From the NCBI GenBank assembly GCA_030248215.1, contig JASANG010002551.1, positions 43,744-107,743 of the forward strand: 64,000 nucleotides of DNA, read 5' to 3'. A program made the translations under genes and the position numbers. This DNA is from Enoplolaimus lenunculus (lineage: Eukaryota > Nematoda > Enoplea > Enoplida > Thoracostomopsidae). The notes beneath the pieces are model-generated. The model did no database searches. It was given only the letters and a program-made list of their open reading frames with translations, and was not told the DNA's origin. Shown here one piece after another: positions 9,849 through 23,607 of this stretch (position 1 is its first letter; each line of letters opens with the position of its first letter).

Positions 9849-12800
9849 GCTTTGGATCGCAAAACGTTATACAGGAACGATATCTCGCTCGCTGAATGGA
9901 TCGTTAAATTTATAATTTCTGAGCAAACTATTTTGTAAATTAGACAATCCTTACATTCACAATTGCGTCCAAAACTTTTTAGGTCAAATTTCCCTGTTGC
10001 TCCGTCTTTTTATCACTGCTAGCCTATAAATAGCTGCTACGTTCCTTAACAAGGTAAACTACTGAGTCATTAGAAATATTGTGACTGAGATGGTATATTG
10101 AAGACGTTTCAAGAAAATATAATGAAAGCTTATAAAGAAAATAATAAAGCTATACAAATATGTGCATTTTTTGAACATTTTTATACTTTGCCGTAAAGAT
10201 AAAATTTTTACGCTCAAGGTAATAAAAACTAGACAGTGAGTAGTGAGTACAAAGTGGGTTTAACGTAGTACATTGGTTTGCTATGAGGTCAGGTGGTGCG
10301 GGTTCAAGTCAATAAAATTTTTAGTTTACTAATTGGTCTGCGGTGTCTCCTGCGCCATATGGTTACTCGCGTGTATGCTACACTTTGCCGAACGGCGCTG
10401 AACGCCGCCAAACAGCATCAAATAATTAAAAAAATATAGCGCCGTTGTTATTCTTCAGAGCCATTTGAGTCAAAGTTATGTAAAACTCGTGAATTGTGGA
10501 CCCGAACAAGGGCGGATCCAAGGGTGGGATGGGGGGATGCATCCCCCTCACCGACTGTTGTGTGTAAATTATTTTCAGGGTTAAAACCAACGTAAGCTAT
10601 AATAGCACTTATGGTGATTTTTGAAAATACAGAAAAAAGAGTAAAAATATGTATGAACATCTGCCAAAACGTAACATTATTCGCCACTTGCCCCGAAGGT
10701 TAAGATCCCTATCTTGGCAAACCAAAAAATATTCGCTGGACACGAAGTTATAGAACTGTGATACATTTTATTCGGGGCTCCCTCGGACCTGCTAGCGGAG
10801 GCGTCGACTATTCTAACCCGGCCCTGTTTCTGTCCTGAAACTGAAACGTGTTTAACCAGATTACCTAAATGCGTTCTAATACTCCATGATTGATTATTGT
10901 AGGTTTACTAAAATGCTTCATACCAGTTTGTATATTGTTCTGTTTTTGATCCATGTATTGTACAAGGACGGTCAATATTTTTTGTAACTTACGAGACTAA
11001 AATTTGACTAAATTAGAAATCTTCCCAATGACATTTTCAACTTATTTCAGCGAATACAGCAAATATAGCTTGAATTGAAATTATTAGTTATTCCGCTGAG
11101 AAAGGTACGTATTCTTAAGTGTGTGTTGCACTTATCACCGCTTTCTGATTAATCCTATAACTTTCAAACCAGTGAATGCTCAGGCTCAAAATTCAGCACA
11201 TTTTTCGCATGTGATTTGCTCTACTCATACCATTTATGATGTTTAAAACTGCAATAGTTAGTGAGTTTGAAAACCTCTTACTATCTGATCATAGCTGGTA
11301 GACAAATTTAAGAATATGTGCCAAGGTTTCAATCAGCCTGCATAAAACAAACGAGCAAATGCTCTGTTTAGCCTATGACAATATAATATGAAAATAATCC
11401 ATATTAATAAAAAAGTGCATAAACCATGTGCATGAAAGTGGTTTTGGGCTGCAAATTATGTCAGAAATCATTGAAACTGAATATTTTGTTATCGATTAAA
11501 TACAGTAATTTATACAAAAACATACGTTTTAAAAAGCCTAAAATTAGCAAATTCGCTAAAATTGTTATTAAAATACAATGATTAACACTGCGGCCTATTT
11601 CTACCAGCCTGAGATACTGTACAGTTGAGTGAAAAGCTGAGATACAGCCAGCATTTCATTTCGAGAAGGTATAAATCTTCATATTGGTCTCTCCAAATAT
11701 TTTGTAGACATGTATTTCCCACTAATCCCGATAAGAACGTCCCTGTTTGGAACAACTAATGGTAGAAATTTGAACGCTTATGCAGTCTTTCCATATTGTT
11801 TTAGCGAAACCATTAAATAATTGCAAAACCAAAGCAACGCTATGACCATTTGGCGAATGTTAATTTTAGGGCCATAACAGTAGTATAAGCAAATTTCTTA
11901 GCCTACTAAACCCAAGCGTTTACTTTTGCATCAGAGTTACGATAATTGTCACACGTTATCTAAGCCTAAGGCACACCACTAGCGAATCCATTGGGCTTAG
12001 CGGGAGGATGGGAGCACACGCCTCTGTAACGCACGGCATAAAATTGTCGAAAGCCCAAACTAACATTGTGACATATCCGCTGGAAAATGGAACGCCTTTT
12101 AAACATGGCCTGATTGTGTTTTTGCAACGTACTCAAGCCAATACAATTGGAATCGTAACAGCTCATAGACACCCGTATTAAAGCTGTATAAAATCGTTCA
12201 ACTATTTCGCTTGTAAAATTTCAGCTGTTACCATAACTACTAATTTTTTAATATTTTTTTCTTCCAGCAATTTTCTCAGCTGGACCTATCACTTTTAACT
12301 ATTAGGTGGCTATGTTTGACGAATGCACCTTTTGTGCGTTGCCAATGTGTCTTTAAGACGTGTACCACTGAAATAAGCATATTTCTATGACTTAGCTTAA
12401 GTACTAAACTTGTGCCTAAGCAAAAAATTAGTCTAAAGGCTAAACATATTTTATCGGAGTAACGCGAAAAATGATATGTTCATCAAAGTAACATGGAGCT
12501 AATCGTTAAGACACCAAAAGTAACCCTTCGTATTGGCCATATTCAGTTGTCGGTTAAAAAACGGATAACTTACTAAATCCAATTGTAGCATACAATAAAC
12601 ATGCGGATCAAAGGTGGGTCGAAACCAGGTCAATCCTGTAGATCAGGTATCAAAATCATAATTTTTGTATTCAGACTTAATTGGAACTAAAGTTGCGTTT
12701 GGCTTCTCGTTCGCTTTGTGCGCTCGCTTTTTCCATTATAATATATCGCTAGATTCCTGCCACTCGAATTTTTGGTTCAGCTACAGAGTAGAATAATGGA

Positions 12801-13362
12801 ATGACAAAGGAACCTAATTTGAGTTAAGTGATGCAACTATAATTAGGCCAGCAACCCATCACGTTGTAGTTAAAGCAATTTTGCTGTCAGCACGCCTGCA
12901 AGTTTGTGTAAATTCACGATGGGTCTTGTAAGCTTCAAGCAATTGGATCGCAAGTTGACGGAACGTTGTCTGCTTTTCAACACTAAAGCTTATATTCTCA
13001 ACTTTGTGTAACATTTATCACCAGTTAGCAATAGGTTTTCAAAATGACGAACTCTTTCAATTTCAGATCTTGAAATTTCAACAGAAGTAAAGGCAAGCGG
13101 AAAGCTACAAATGTGCAGATATTCAAACTTCATTATACACTTGTTGTAAAGCTACAAGACCTATCACTAACTGGTGACAGATGCTACACACATTTGAGAA
13201 GAAGAGCACAGGTTTAGCCTGGGCCTGGGACTGAGCATAAACCTGAACTGAACCAAAACCAAAGCGAATGCATAAGGTCTCAAATTTGACAGACAGGCGA
13301 ATAGACAGAGACAGTCTAGACTCAACAAACATCGCATACGTCAATTTTTAGTATCTTTATTT

Positions 13363-13655
13363 GATTAATGACTTTAAATTCTTCTTGAAATTAAGGCACC
13401 AATAATACGCAAGCGAGAACCGAATGGAAGAGTACTAAACCTAAAATAAGTTAAAATTTATCTTAATTCTAAGTTAAGCAGTATCATATAGAGCCTTTCA
13501 CGAAAAACTTTGCTGTAGATGCGAAGGTGGGGCTCGAACCCACGACGTCCGGATTAATAAATTTTTATTAAAATTAACGCACCAATAATACGCGTGCGGG
13601 AACGAAGAGAAGTGCACTAAACCTAAGTTCAAATTTATCTTTTGAAACTATGAAC
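13363..13655. repeat. Direct repeat pair flanking a 3' tRNA-like half
   Basis: 13390-13475 and 13565-13650 are similar (CACCAATAATACGC, then GTACTAAACCTAA or GCACTAAACCTAA, then AAATTTATCTT). Between them, on the minus strand at 13518-13548, is a perfect tRNA T-arm: GTGGG-TTCGAGC-CCCAC. There is no matching 5' half, so this is an incomplete tRNA-like relic. Confidence 0.45.
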
Positions 13656-13659
13656 AAAT

Positions 13660-16600
13660 TTGAGAATGAATTCGCATTTTAAACGCTTGAAAATAGTTTA
13701 CAAACAAAATAAATTTGCCTATAAATTGTATTGATCGAAATTATTTGCCGTTCTATTTTTCTTGGAAGTTAGAAAAACATTCATTAACTTTACAGGTTGC
13801 CCGGAGACAACACAAATGTACATTTAACTATAAAACTAATAATGTTTGGGTTGTGATACATTAGTATATAAAGATATGATAGTATATATCAATAACAACT
13901 AAATTAGGCTCCGCCTTCACTTGAATCGGTTTTTATGGTCCATATTTTAAGGACAGGCCAAAATTCTTAAAAAATGTTGAGGTTCTGGTTTTGTTGATTT
14001 GTTTGACATAAAGTTTTTTAACTCTAAACGAAGATATAAGCTTAAAAATGGAACATTTTCAAAATTCTTAAATTTGCATTAAAACGATTATGAGCGTTTA
14101 TGAGAAGTTCAAATATCTAAAATTACACCATTTCTTTTAATCATGGGCTAAATAAATGCCGCAGCCGACCGCAATTATGTCAGGCGTGAATTATTCGGTA
14201 ACATAGCTTGCTGCAAGGGTGCAATTTAAAAGTATTCAAATACTTTAAATTGTGCTTTTTGCCTACAATTTAAAACTAGCAAAATGACCCAAGTCCGGTC
14301 ATAAAATTATTGAAAAACCTTGAACAACCAATGTTTTTAAACTAAAATTTACAAAAGTTTACACTAAACAATTTTCACCTATAATTACAGGTTTTAAACA
14401 CCTGATTTCCGTTGCTGTACACGACTTAAAATGCCTGTATATCAATGTGGAACAATTGAGAGTTAACTATATAGTTAAAGCTGTCTTTAATACTATGACT
14501 ATGGAGAATAATGGTAGGAGGATGCCTAGCAACGGGTATTCAATCTGAAGTTTGTTTCCTTTGATCCTTCGACATACTTTGTAATACGTTCAACTGAGCT
14601 AACAAAATATACAATAGCTGATTCGGGAGATCTTTGTGATTCGGAACTTTTCTTGAGTTGAAACAAAAGTAGCCAAAGTAAGACGGATTTAAGTCATTTT
14701 CAGGCAGTATTTTTCTTCAGAAAAGCTTAAAATATACGGCGGTGAAAATTTCAGACTAACTAAGGTCGTTACGGTGGCATAATATGTGGCCAATTGAATT
14801 TCGTCTGAATAAACAATAGCTAAAAGCGATTAAAAAGTTATCAACCGAAAACTAAATACTACATTTTTTCGTAGTAATTTTGGTTTTTAGGCCCATATTT
14901 GGTCGGATCCGGACTACAAAATTTAAATACACACATACACATACACACATAATTGTGCATTGTGCATTAAGCATATTTTTCATTGATTTGGCCAAAAAAC
15001 ATATTGTGAGTTTCAAATAAACCATTTTGGTCTCGTAACTATTGGCACGGCAACGCCGATAAAAACATCCCCCAATTAACATATATCCGCCACTGCACGG
15101 TTGTAGACTAAAAAATGTCGAGAAATTTCCCGAAAACACCGCTAATAAACTATAAAATTTCGAAACACAAAAAGTATATATTGTGCCAGGAATAAAAAAT
15201 GTTGAATCTGTCATAGCAAGTTTCAGATTAAATACTAATACTTCTATCAACCGTTGCGTTTGAGCAGACGTCCGCAAAAAAGACCTTTTAACCTATTAAC
15301 TGAAATTAGTCAATTTTATGTCCGCAAAATGTTTTATTTGGGAAGGTTCGATATATTAAATTTCGTCTTTTATCGTACATACAGTTTTTGTTGAAGTAAT
15401 TAATTAAAGTAGATCAAAAACAAGGTGGTTATGCCTGGCTGCGGATATGGCATTCAAAATCATTTGCATTTACCGCAACTTTCATTGATTAATAGTTATC
15501 ATATGAAAGAATTAGCTTGAAAATTTTTTGCTTCAACCCCGTCCATACTTTTAGCGATATCGTCATAGCAGATAACACTACCCTTAATCTGACCACCAGT
15601 GCAGTCTTCAACCCAAATAGGATCTTTACAATCTCGACGTCAAATTTGATTTTTTTGAACAATCTCCAACCCCCCTCCGCCCTAAGTTGGAGATCTTGTA
15701 CAATTTTCACCCCGTCCAACAATTACTTTTTACAGATTGGCCATGATATTCCATTAATGCTGAACAACATTATAATTAAATAAGCGATTTAATGAATACT
15801 CTTTCAAGCTATGTCCATTTAGCGCAGAAACAATTTAGGGCTGGTTGTCGTGAATCTATAAATGCAGTGGATAAAAATTAAAACTTCAAATCGGTTAAAA
15901 TGTAGCTGCAAATTTCGTAAATATCATTGTGTAATAGTTTAAAAATGGCTTATAAAAACCCAAGGGTGCAATTACACCATTTTGCATACTCCTGCAAGAG
16001 CATGTGACCGTAGCAAATTGCTTTTGTTGGGTGTATATATTTTAACTGCGTTTTTGTATTGTTTGACAAGATGAAGATTTCAGTTATAGTCTATTGAGTT
16101 CGGATGCTAGGTTTACATTTATGGCTCTCGACTGAACGCAGGTTCGAATCCGGCAATTTCAGATGCAGAGCGCAAAATATAATGATGATAAAAGTCCACA
16201 AGCGAGAAGCTAAACGCAATTTTAGTAGCAAATCTTAATGTATAATTTTTAGTTATGATAGGGCTAGGAGCATAAGGTTTGAGAGGCCGATTTGGATCCT
16301 CTGGCGACGACAAAACTGAGAAAATTTAAGAATATTTCATTTAAAACATGTATTTTTCGCCACAAGTGTTCTGCAGAAAAATGTACGCCCTATTATTTCG
16401 AAATTCTGCATTTAAACCCCTTTGACAATACTAAACCGGCGAAAACGGAACAGCTGAATATAGCCCAAACATAAATTCTAAAACAGGGATTTAGGCTATT
16501 TTCCAAACCAGAAACTGTGTAAACAAATTAAATGTTTCAAGAAGGCAGAAATGTATTGTTCATAAAGCTGCTATGAATATTAAAATAACATAGCAAAATT

Positions 16601-19600
16601 AGCACAGTTTGCATTATAAACTATTCATAATCGTTTTTTTACTAGAACAGCAAATGTATAGAAATCATAAAAAACGTTTTTTAACTATTCTATAGAAGAA
16701 TCTTTAGACTTCCGCCGTCAATTTTCGCTCAGTAGGTTACCGGTCATACAGACGCTGGCGGTCTATTTGTATTATTTCACAGAAATAACAATTTATGCTG
16801 CCGAACAATAAAAATAATCACCGTGTTTTCAGCCAGCAATATTGTTCTGATTTAATAGCGTATAAGTAGAACCAATGTTCGTTACAGTCACTAGCGGATG
16901 CAAAGAGGGGGGCAAGGCGGGCGCACGCCCCCACCCCGTCAGAATTTTTTTGTGATAAAATGGTAAGGTCCCTATCTTACAATTTTTACGGTCCATAACA
17001 TTTGTCAACACGCCGCCCTGTCAAAAAGTTTTGGATCTGCCTCTGGTTACAGTTATAGTAAGTAGCAGTGGAGGATCCAGAATTTGCTGGTGCCGGCGTG
17101 AATACATTTTGCGTAATGAACCTTTTATTACCTGCAGCTCTGAAAAACCTTAATTTTTGCCCTAAAATTTTGGCCCCCTCATATAAACATTGTTACAGAA
17201 ATTAGTGTAAATTTAAAGCAAACGTAACTTTGGCCCAATGGGACATGTTAATCATAAGGGCGTGTATACTTAGCCTAACTCTAAGTGTAAGCCAAAACAT
17301 AAGTATAATTCTATGTCTAAGCCTAAATGTACAAGCCTAAGCGTATTTCTAAGCTTAACCTAAACCTAAGCCTCTCAGTCTCTGAAACTACCGGTCTCGT
17401 TGTGTTTCTACGGGCAGGTTTTATAATTAACATGGACCATAATAATTAGTACAGCAAATTGAAAGGGAACACGAATCCAAATTTCTCGGTACGCCATCCC
17501 GTCATGCTGATTCGAACACCAAAATCCTACCAAACAAAAGGTTCAGGTTTCAAACAAACGCAACGTCTAAAGCCATTAGCTAACGAACCCTGGCTTATCT
17601 CTATCCAGTTTCATTAGCGCTCGTCGAAACAAGCGTTTTTCCTTGCGTCTAAAACTAATTAAAATGTCCGGTCCTTTGTCAGAAAGTCAGCCGTTCGGTC
17701 CATTGGGAGGAGTCCATGAAAAAGCGAAAAAAACCCATCAACATTTAAAGTTCAATGGCTTTTTCCTGCTTTTATCGTTGCGAAAATAGACGGTATACCT
17801 AGCTATATTGAGTCTCATAAAACAATCATGTAACTTGATACAACCAGGACGAAACGCATAAGCATTACTATGCTTTAACTATAAAAGTAGAGTTCTGAGG
17901 TTGAAGGGAAAGTTTGACAGGTTTTAAAAATACGGAAATAAAACTCCATAAATTTAAGCCGTAGTTTGACATGATTACAAGTTGAACTGGATCCGGTGCA
18001 CATTCCACCATATTTAAGGTTTAGGTTTATAGCCTTTAGGCTAAAACCTAATCGCGAGCTGGAGCGATTTTAATTCGCGTATAGACCAAAGTAGCTTTTG
18101 AAACAAAGTATATGGTTTTGCATTTTAAAATTGAAAAATGAAAATATACTGTAACGGCGTATTTTCTACACAATCGTCATAATCCGAGGCGTGTACAAGG
18201 ATGAAATGAACGTGATATATTCTCTTTCAAAATTTGCCGAAATTCAAGAAGAAAAGCACTTTAAACAGACTTTAAAGTAAGTTTCTGGATTTTAGAGTTC
18301 CGGTATACGGCAATTTTGTAGTTTTTTCTCGCCAATACGCAAACGTGACGGGAAAATTTTCAATTGTAACATAAAAATGTTTCGTTTTCCCGTTTTAAAA
18401 ACTGGTTTCCAGTGCGAAATTTTTTTCGTCAATTTTGCGTTGTTTTTCAGGGGAGCTGCCGTCCCCGTGCACCCCGATCAATTTGAAGGGAGTCTATGTA
18501 AGATAGGCGGCTAGCGGCTCCAAGCAACCTGCAATAAGCATTTTATTATTGAAAGCTAAAATTACTGAGTTTTGAACTACTTTGGTGCGTAACTATGAGC
18601 ACTCGTGCGGGGAGCGGGGCTTGTGGGGCAGCAGCAGCCCATCCTGCTTAGGATCCTTTCAAATCGCAGGAGGTATAGAGCGGCGGCAGCCCCCATGAAA
18701 ACAAAATTTTTGCGGCGGGCGGAAACCCTTCCACTGTGGGGTCAACTACAAAAGTGACAGTTATATTGCTATTTTCCCGAAATAAGATCCGGGTTCAACC
18801 ATTGATCACAATAAGGCAAAACTCTGGTGCAAACGAACGGGCTTTTCGCTTGATGACTGAACGAATGTTTTCGTGAATTTATTCAAAATTGCTTGGTTCC
18901 ATTTGACGTATAAAGGCTCAATTATTACCATATAACAAAACAATATTTGGTTCAACAATTATATAACCTTTTCCAACAAAGGATAGACTCTATACTACAC
19001 TGTCACTGGAATAAAACCTAAATTGGAAACTCGAACAAATCCTGCTAACGTAATACCCTGTAGACGAGTTTACAAGAAATTCCTGGTCGAATTTTAGATA
19101 TTTTGACTCTTAGAAATATACCAGTTTGAATTTAGTCCTGGTGTGGTTACGAAAATAAACGTTAACCTGGTGCCATAAACTTCGCAACATTACACAATTA
19201 TCAAAGGACCTTTACATTTCGCAATCATGGCCAATTTCAAACGCGTTTAAAGCTTTTTGTACAAAGGCTACTCTGAACTGGTCCGCCATTTCGGGGACGG
19301 GTGTGTGGTGCTGTCCTCTATCCTGCGAAGAGATATTCGTCGTCCCATTGCGAAACAAATTTGTTTCAGCGTTCAAAGAATTCTATGGGACGGATGTTTT
19401 TTTCTCCGCCCGTTCAAAATATCTTTCAGTTCCCCTGTCATATTAACTCTTGGTTGGCTTCTTCAAAACAAGCTCATGGAGATTTTAAGCTGACAGCTTA
19501 ATCTATCGATCATTATTTAAACCAGACTGTTTTTTACCGATGGGCATTAAAAAGTTGCAACGAAATACAAAACGCCATTAAATCTATAACTTCGTGCTGC

Positions 19601-19785
19601 TTGGGTGTCTCGAAAAGGCTTTTTAGATTCGTACTGCAACTGTCCTTTCTCAGCATGTGTTCGACAGTACTGGCGGAGTCATTTTATTGTGATTATACTC
19701 AAGTGCCGCGATGAAGTTAATATCAACTAGAGAACATAGTTGAGCATTGCGCAACATTTTAAAACGTATTCTTGCTTATCATGTG
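13660..19785. other. Intergenic repeats, no gene recognised
   Basis: Contains a B-box-like tRNA fragment on the plus strand near 16130-16165 (GGTTCGAATCC) joined to a GAGAAGCTAAACGC repeat. It also has TE fragments at 16890-17200, CCTAAG-type hexamer patches at 17265-17395 and 18015-18055, and a short CACATA run near 14930. The 141-codon open frame at 14852-15277 includes that simple repeat and resembles no protein I know. Confidence 0.45.
17265..17395 (+). repeat. Degenerate CCTAAG hexamer patch
   Basis: About ten CCTAAG-like words (CTAAGCCTAAATGTACAAGC and onward) without intact terminal repeats. Probably a decayed TTAGGC-MITE. Confidence 0.45.
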
Positions 19786-19789
19786 TGTA

Positions 19790-19999
19790 CACTGCAAAAA
19801 ATGGTGAGTCAAATTGACTCTCTCTGAAATAGGCTCTACGGGACTACACAAAGTGAGTCGGATTCGACTCCGCCAGAGTCAAATTCGACTCAGTGAAGTC
19901 GCACGTTTGACTCTGGTGGAGTCAAATTTGACTCAGTTTGTGTAGTCTCGTAGAGCCTATTTCGGAGAGAGTCAATTTGACTCACCATTTTTTGCAGTG
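19790..19999. mobile_element. Fold-back MITE family B copy 1 (210 bp, TA target site)
   Basis: Near-perfect palindrome over its whole length. The ends are CACTGCAAAAAATGGTGAGT, flanked by TA at 19788-19789 and 20000-20001, as expected for a Tc1/mariner-mobilised MITE. The arms contain repeated TGAGTCA and GAGTCAAATT motifs and the block ATAGGCTCTACGGGACTAC. Another near-complete copy is 28664-28872; a half copy is 42114-42219. Confidence 0.85.
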
Positions 20000-20000
20000 T

Positions 20001-21791
20001 ATACCGTTTTGCCACAAGCCCTCTTGTCGCGTAAAAGCATGCATTTGATATAAGCATTCTATACACTATTATTATTCTGATTTGACAAATACAACCAGGA
20101 AAATATACGATATTGACGGATTCTTTTTATCGCACAGACTTTTCTTGTCCGAATGTTTGCAATATTGCTAACGCGGAAACATATCCCAAAGTACGCATGT
20201 GGCCCGTGTGGAGCGTTCTAGCTTTAATAATATTAGCTAGATTAAACTTACTGAAAACACAAGTGACAGAACGTGTAAAAATGATAAATCTAAAATACCG
20301 ATCCATAAGCAGGTAATGTAAGGTCGCTTTGACAGAATTTTTTGGGCGAGCAACTATGCCGTACCTCTTTGCCCAAGGTGTGCAATTTTAAAATCACCGA
20401 TTATGCGCCTGGGGTATATAGGAATACAGCTATTCTACTGATTGATGCTTATCAGTTTGCAGCTACAGATTATTTAAACATCCGAATTTGCTTAGCAGTT
20501 TTGGATGACATACCTTTATATATGTATGGCAATGTTATTTGACGGTGGCACGTTTGTATGCAAATGAGCAAACGTACGAACAATCATCTAAACCTGACCT
20601 CGCTGATGCGAGGTCGTGAATAAGCAGCGTTATTTAAGAAAATTTCAAATCCAAAAAGACAAACGATTTTACCAAGTTTCTGTCCCACCACCTGTTCCTA
20701 TATCATGAGACCACATTTCCTGGAAACATTATATCTTGCTTTATTGTCATAAATTATAATACAAAGCAACATTTTTTATTCAATCTGTTATAATACAATG
20801 AAATAAAAAACTAAATTCTTTGCTTTTACTTGGAAAACAATAACTTTTCAACAGCTCACATAACTGATACCGGGGCTGTCTAACTATTTATACCGAAAAT
20901 TATCTGATATCTGTGACCACATTTGTGATAAAAGCGACTATCATGAATGCCTTCAAGTATGTGCAATGCCAGATAAAATGTAACCTCGGCAAATTTGCGC
21001 AAAACAATAGACAGGATTGTTGAGCCAATAGCATTTTGGAATAATTAGCATATTTTAGGTTTAGCACCCAAATGTATTAATTAGAGCAATTAAACACATC
21101 TTTTCAATAGAGCCATATGGCTATCAATGATTGATAATTGCCTAAAAAGGTTAATTGATTGTTTAACGCTGTAAAACTGCAGGGGTAAGGTTGTCTGTTC
21201 CCGGTACAAACAACTTTGGCCGACGTTTGGCCGAAATATTTTTCAAGTACATTATATAAATAAGAATTCTATGTTACAATATGTTTTGTGCACCACTATT
21301 CTTTCCCCGACCCATGTTACTTTAAGGGGCTTCCAGGTTTCTGGTGGGTATATAAAAGTGTAGGATTAGATTTTCTATTACATTTTTTGCTTAGGCTTAT
21401 GCTTAGGAATACGCTTTATCAATTGTTACCCCCTTTAAAGTAACATTGGCCATTTCCCCTGTGCTGAAAATTTCAGGATGCGACGGTGGATTTGGTGCCA
21501 ACTGGGGCTTGTGCACGGACGATAATTTACATCCCGTAATTTCTGGAGATACGAGAAAAAAGAACCACTTAGGCTTTAGAACATGGGTGTATGCAACGAA
21601 GATCGAGTCTTGGGAAACATAAGTTCTGCTGCGAAATTTTTTGAAATACGAGCAAAAAGACATTACTTTTAGTTGTAAATTTTTTGATCGCTGTTTAGGG
21701 CCATGCACCAGGCGACACCGTCTTAGATCGGCCTGTGCTCGGGTATTTATACTTTCGACAATCGCGAACATTGAAAAAAAATTTTGCCTCA
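20001..21791. other. Intergenic, no gene recognised
   Basis: Holds part of repeat H (20130-20240) and a TTAGGC-type patch near 21380-21420. Nothing coding is recognised. Confidence 0.4.
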
Positions 21792-22236
21792 TACTGTATT
21801 GACCCGAATAAGGGGGGACTGATATTTATTTGGCCTCTCCAGAGTGTACCCCCCTTGTTATTCGGTTACGGACTGTTATTTATTTTTAATCCACGCTCCG
21901 CCGCCCTTCGTTACTGATATATATCCGGTACTGCAAATATTCGTTGAATTAAACGTATATTTGTCTCGTTTCAATAGTTTGAGCGATAATAAAAGGTTAT
22001 ACTTAGGAATGTGCTTTCAAAATTTAAGTACGCTTTAGTTTCGAACTCAAATTATTTGGTCCTGGAGTCATTTATGTGCTACAATTAGGGTTAATTGACA
22101 TTTATGGACCCTAATTAGGGTTTAGGAACTCTATCCGCTTACGCACTCTTATTAGGAATACGGACTCCTATTGATTCGGACCCAAAAACGGGGCCCCTCC
22201 TCTTATTACCCCCGTCTTATTCGGGTCAATACAGTA
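21792..22236. mobile_element. MITE family D copy 1 (about 445 bp)
   Basis: Terminal inverted repeats TACTGTATTGACCCGAATAA and its reverse complement at the right end (TTATTCGGGTCAATACAGTA). The outer TA on each side is probably the target duplication. Internal blocks CCTAATTAGGGTTTAGG and GGTCCTGGAGTCATTTATG recur in reverse at 25942-26365 and 47744-48259. Confidence 0.8.
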
Positions 22237-23438
22237 AACTAAGTGATTAATTTGCATTTGTTTAAATTTATTTTTAAGCATAAAAAATATAATTTCTGTC
22301 GGCCATAAACAACCTCTTTAGAGTTGCTGATGAGGTTTGTATTTCCTGTGTTATTAATGCATTACGGAAAAATCGTCTTATGAAAAATCTACTCGGCTAA
22401 AGCTGGGTTTCTAGCCGGCCCATCTTTTCAAACGTAAGTTTTTACGCATTATTCAAAATTATTAAGAAATCTGGTTAACTGAGTAAATATTTTTTAATAA
22501 ACACTGGAAAAATATTGCTTTATGTTGACTGCATTCGAAAATTTGAAATTATTTAAAAATTAACGAATGATAGAAACGCCTTGACGTTATCATAACAGTC
22601 TAAATTTTTTTTAAATTATTTATATTTACAATTGTTATCACTTAAACAATCTTGACATATTTTTTACGGCAAAGATGTCGATAAGCATAAGCGCTGTTCG
22701 TCAGACTTCACTTAGCTACGTCAGAAACTTCAGCAAAAACTGTCAGAACAGATAAAAACAGCATACGCTCGCAGATCCAAAGGGGCCCGGACAGGCAATA
22801 GTCCTAGAACTGCGATCAAAACTAAAATTTTGTATTAAGTCTTGGTACTAAAATTGCGTTTGGCTTCCGTTGCTTCCTCGTCAGAAATTTCTGAAGTTGC
22901 CACTGGTGATCAGAACAGTCACATTAAGACAGTACCATCATCGAAATGAAGACAGATATGTTTAATAAAAAGATAAGGAAAAAACGGAGAAAATTCAAAT
23001 ATTTGAAAAATATTCGAGCGCAATTAATTATTTTCTCATAAGATTGATCTTTTTAAAATTACAAAGCTAATTTATAAGTTTAATAAAGTGTATTTTTTCA
23101 GTTATCTCTTCATCTCACGTTTGGCCTGGGCCTCTTTCTCTTCTGATCGTTTTGTGCTCCAGTTTGAATTTGCTATATTACAATTTCTCTGGTTACTTTG
23201 CTCGTCATAAAACAGACAGGTTTGCGTTGCTGTACTTTACTATGCCGAACGCCGCCGCGCGGTGAATATAGCGAAAATCAAAACAGTCATCAAACACCAT
23301 TTGGCACAACTTCAGGAGTTAAGTTCAGTTGAAAGTTTCTTCAGACTTTGAAATCTGCGACGCTTCACCGCTCTCAGTGGTAACATTTTATTCGAATCAA
23401 ATTTTTCAATACCACAGTTGGTTGTTAGAGATTACGGC
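22237..23438. other. Intergenic, no gene recognised
   Basis: AT-rich. A reverse copy of the GAGAAGCCAAACGC repeat lies near 22800-22880, and a short GC-rich repeat fragment (GCCGAACGCCGCC) near 23250. Confidence 0.4.
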
Positions 23439-23607
23439 CCATGTATAAAACAGGGCCGGATCGGTTCCCGGAGGGGCTATAATAGAGTCAGTTTAAGTTT
23501 TAGACAATTTTTTGCTTATTTTTTGCTTAGGCTTAGGCTTAGGCTTCGGCTTTGGCATAAGCTTAGAAATATGATTATACTACTGTTCTAGCCCTGTGCT
23601 ATACATG
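23439..23607 (-). mobile_element. TTAGGC-MITE
   Basis: Ends CCATGTATAAAACAGGGCCG and CTAGCCCTGTGCTATACATG are inverted repeats. The core has three consecutive TTAGGC-type hexamers (GCTTAGGCTTAGGCTTAGGC) and the family motif TTTAGACAATTTTTTGCTTA. Confidence 0.75.

Larger units (their letters stand above)
9126..13360. other. Intergenic, no gene recognised
   Basis: AT-rich sequence with repeat fragments (9261-9424, 9735-9848, 10490-10800, 11955-12000, 12390-12445 and a reverse copy of the GAGAAGCCAAACGC repeat near 12650-12740). I see no exon with flanking splice sites and recognisable protein sequence. Confidence 0.5.

Noticed and set aside
13518..13548. tRNA gene from a perfect T-arm
   Set aside because: There is no 5' half, D-arm or acceptor stem, so only a tRNA-like fragment.
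14852..15277. 141-codon minus-strand open frame
   Set aside because: It includes a CACATA simple repeat (read as alternating Cys and Val), shows no domain, and lacks supporting splice context.
15489..15783. Overlapping open frames on both strands
   Set aside because: I considered a third Ig domain of the Ig gene, but there are no Cys/Trp signatures, and the gene ends with a stop at 31683.
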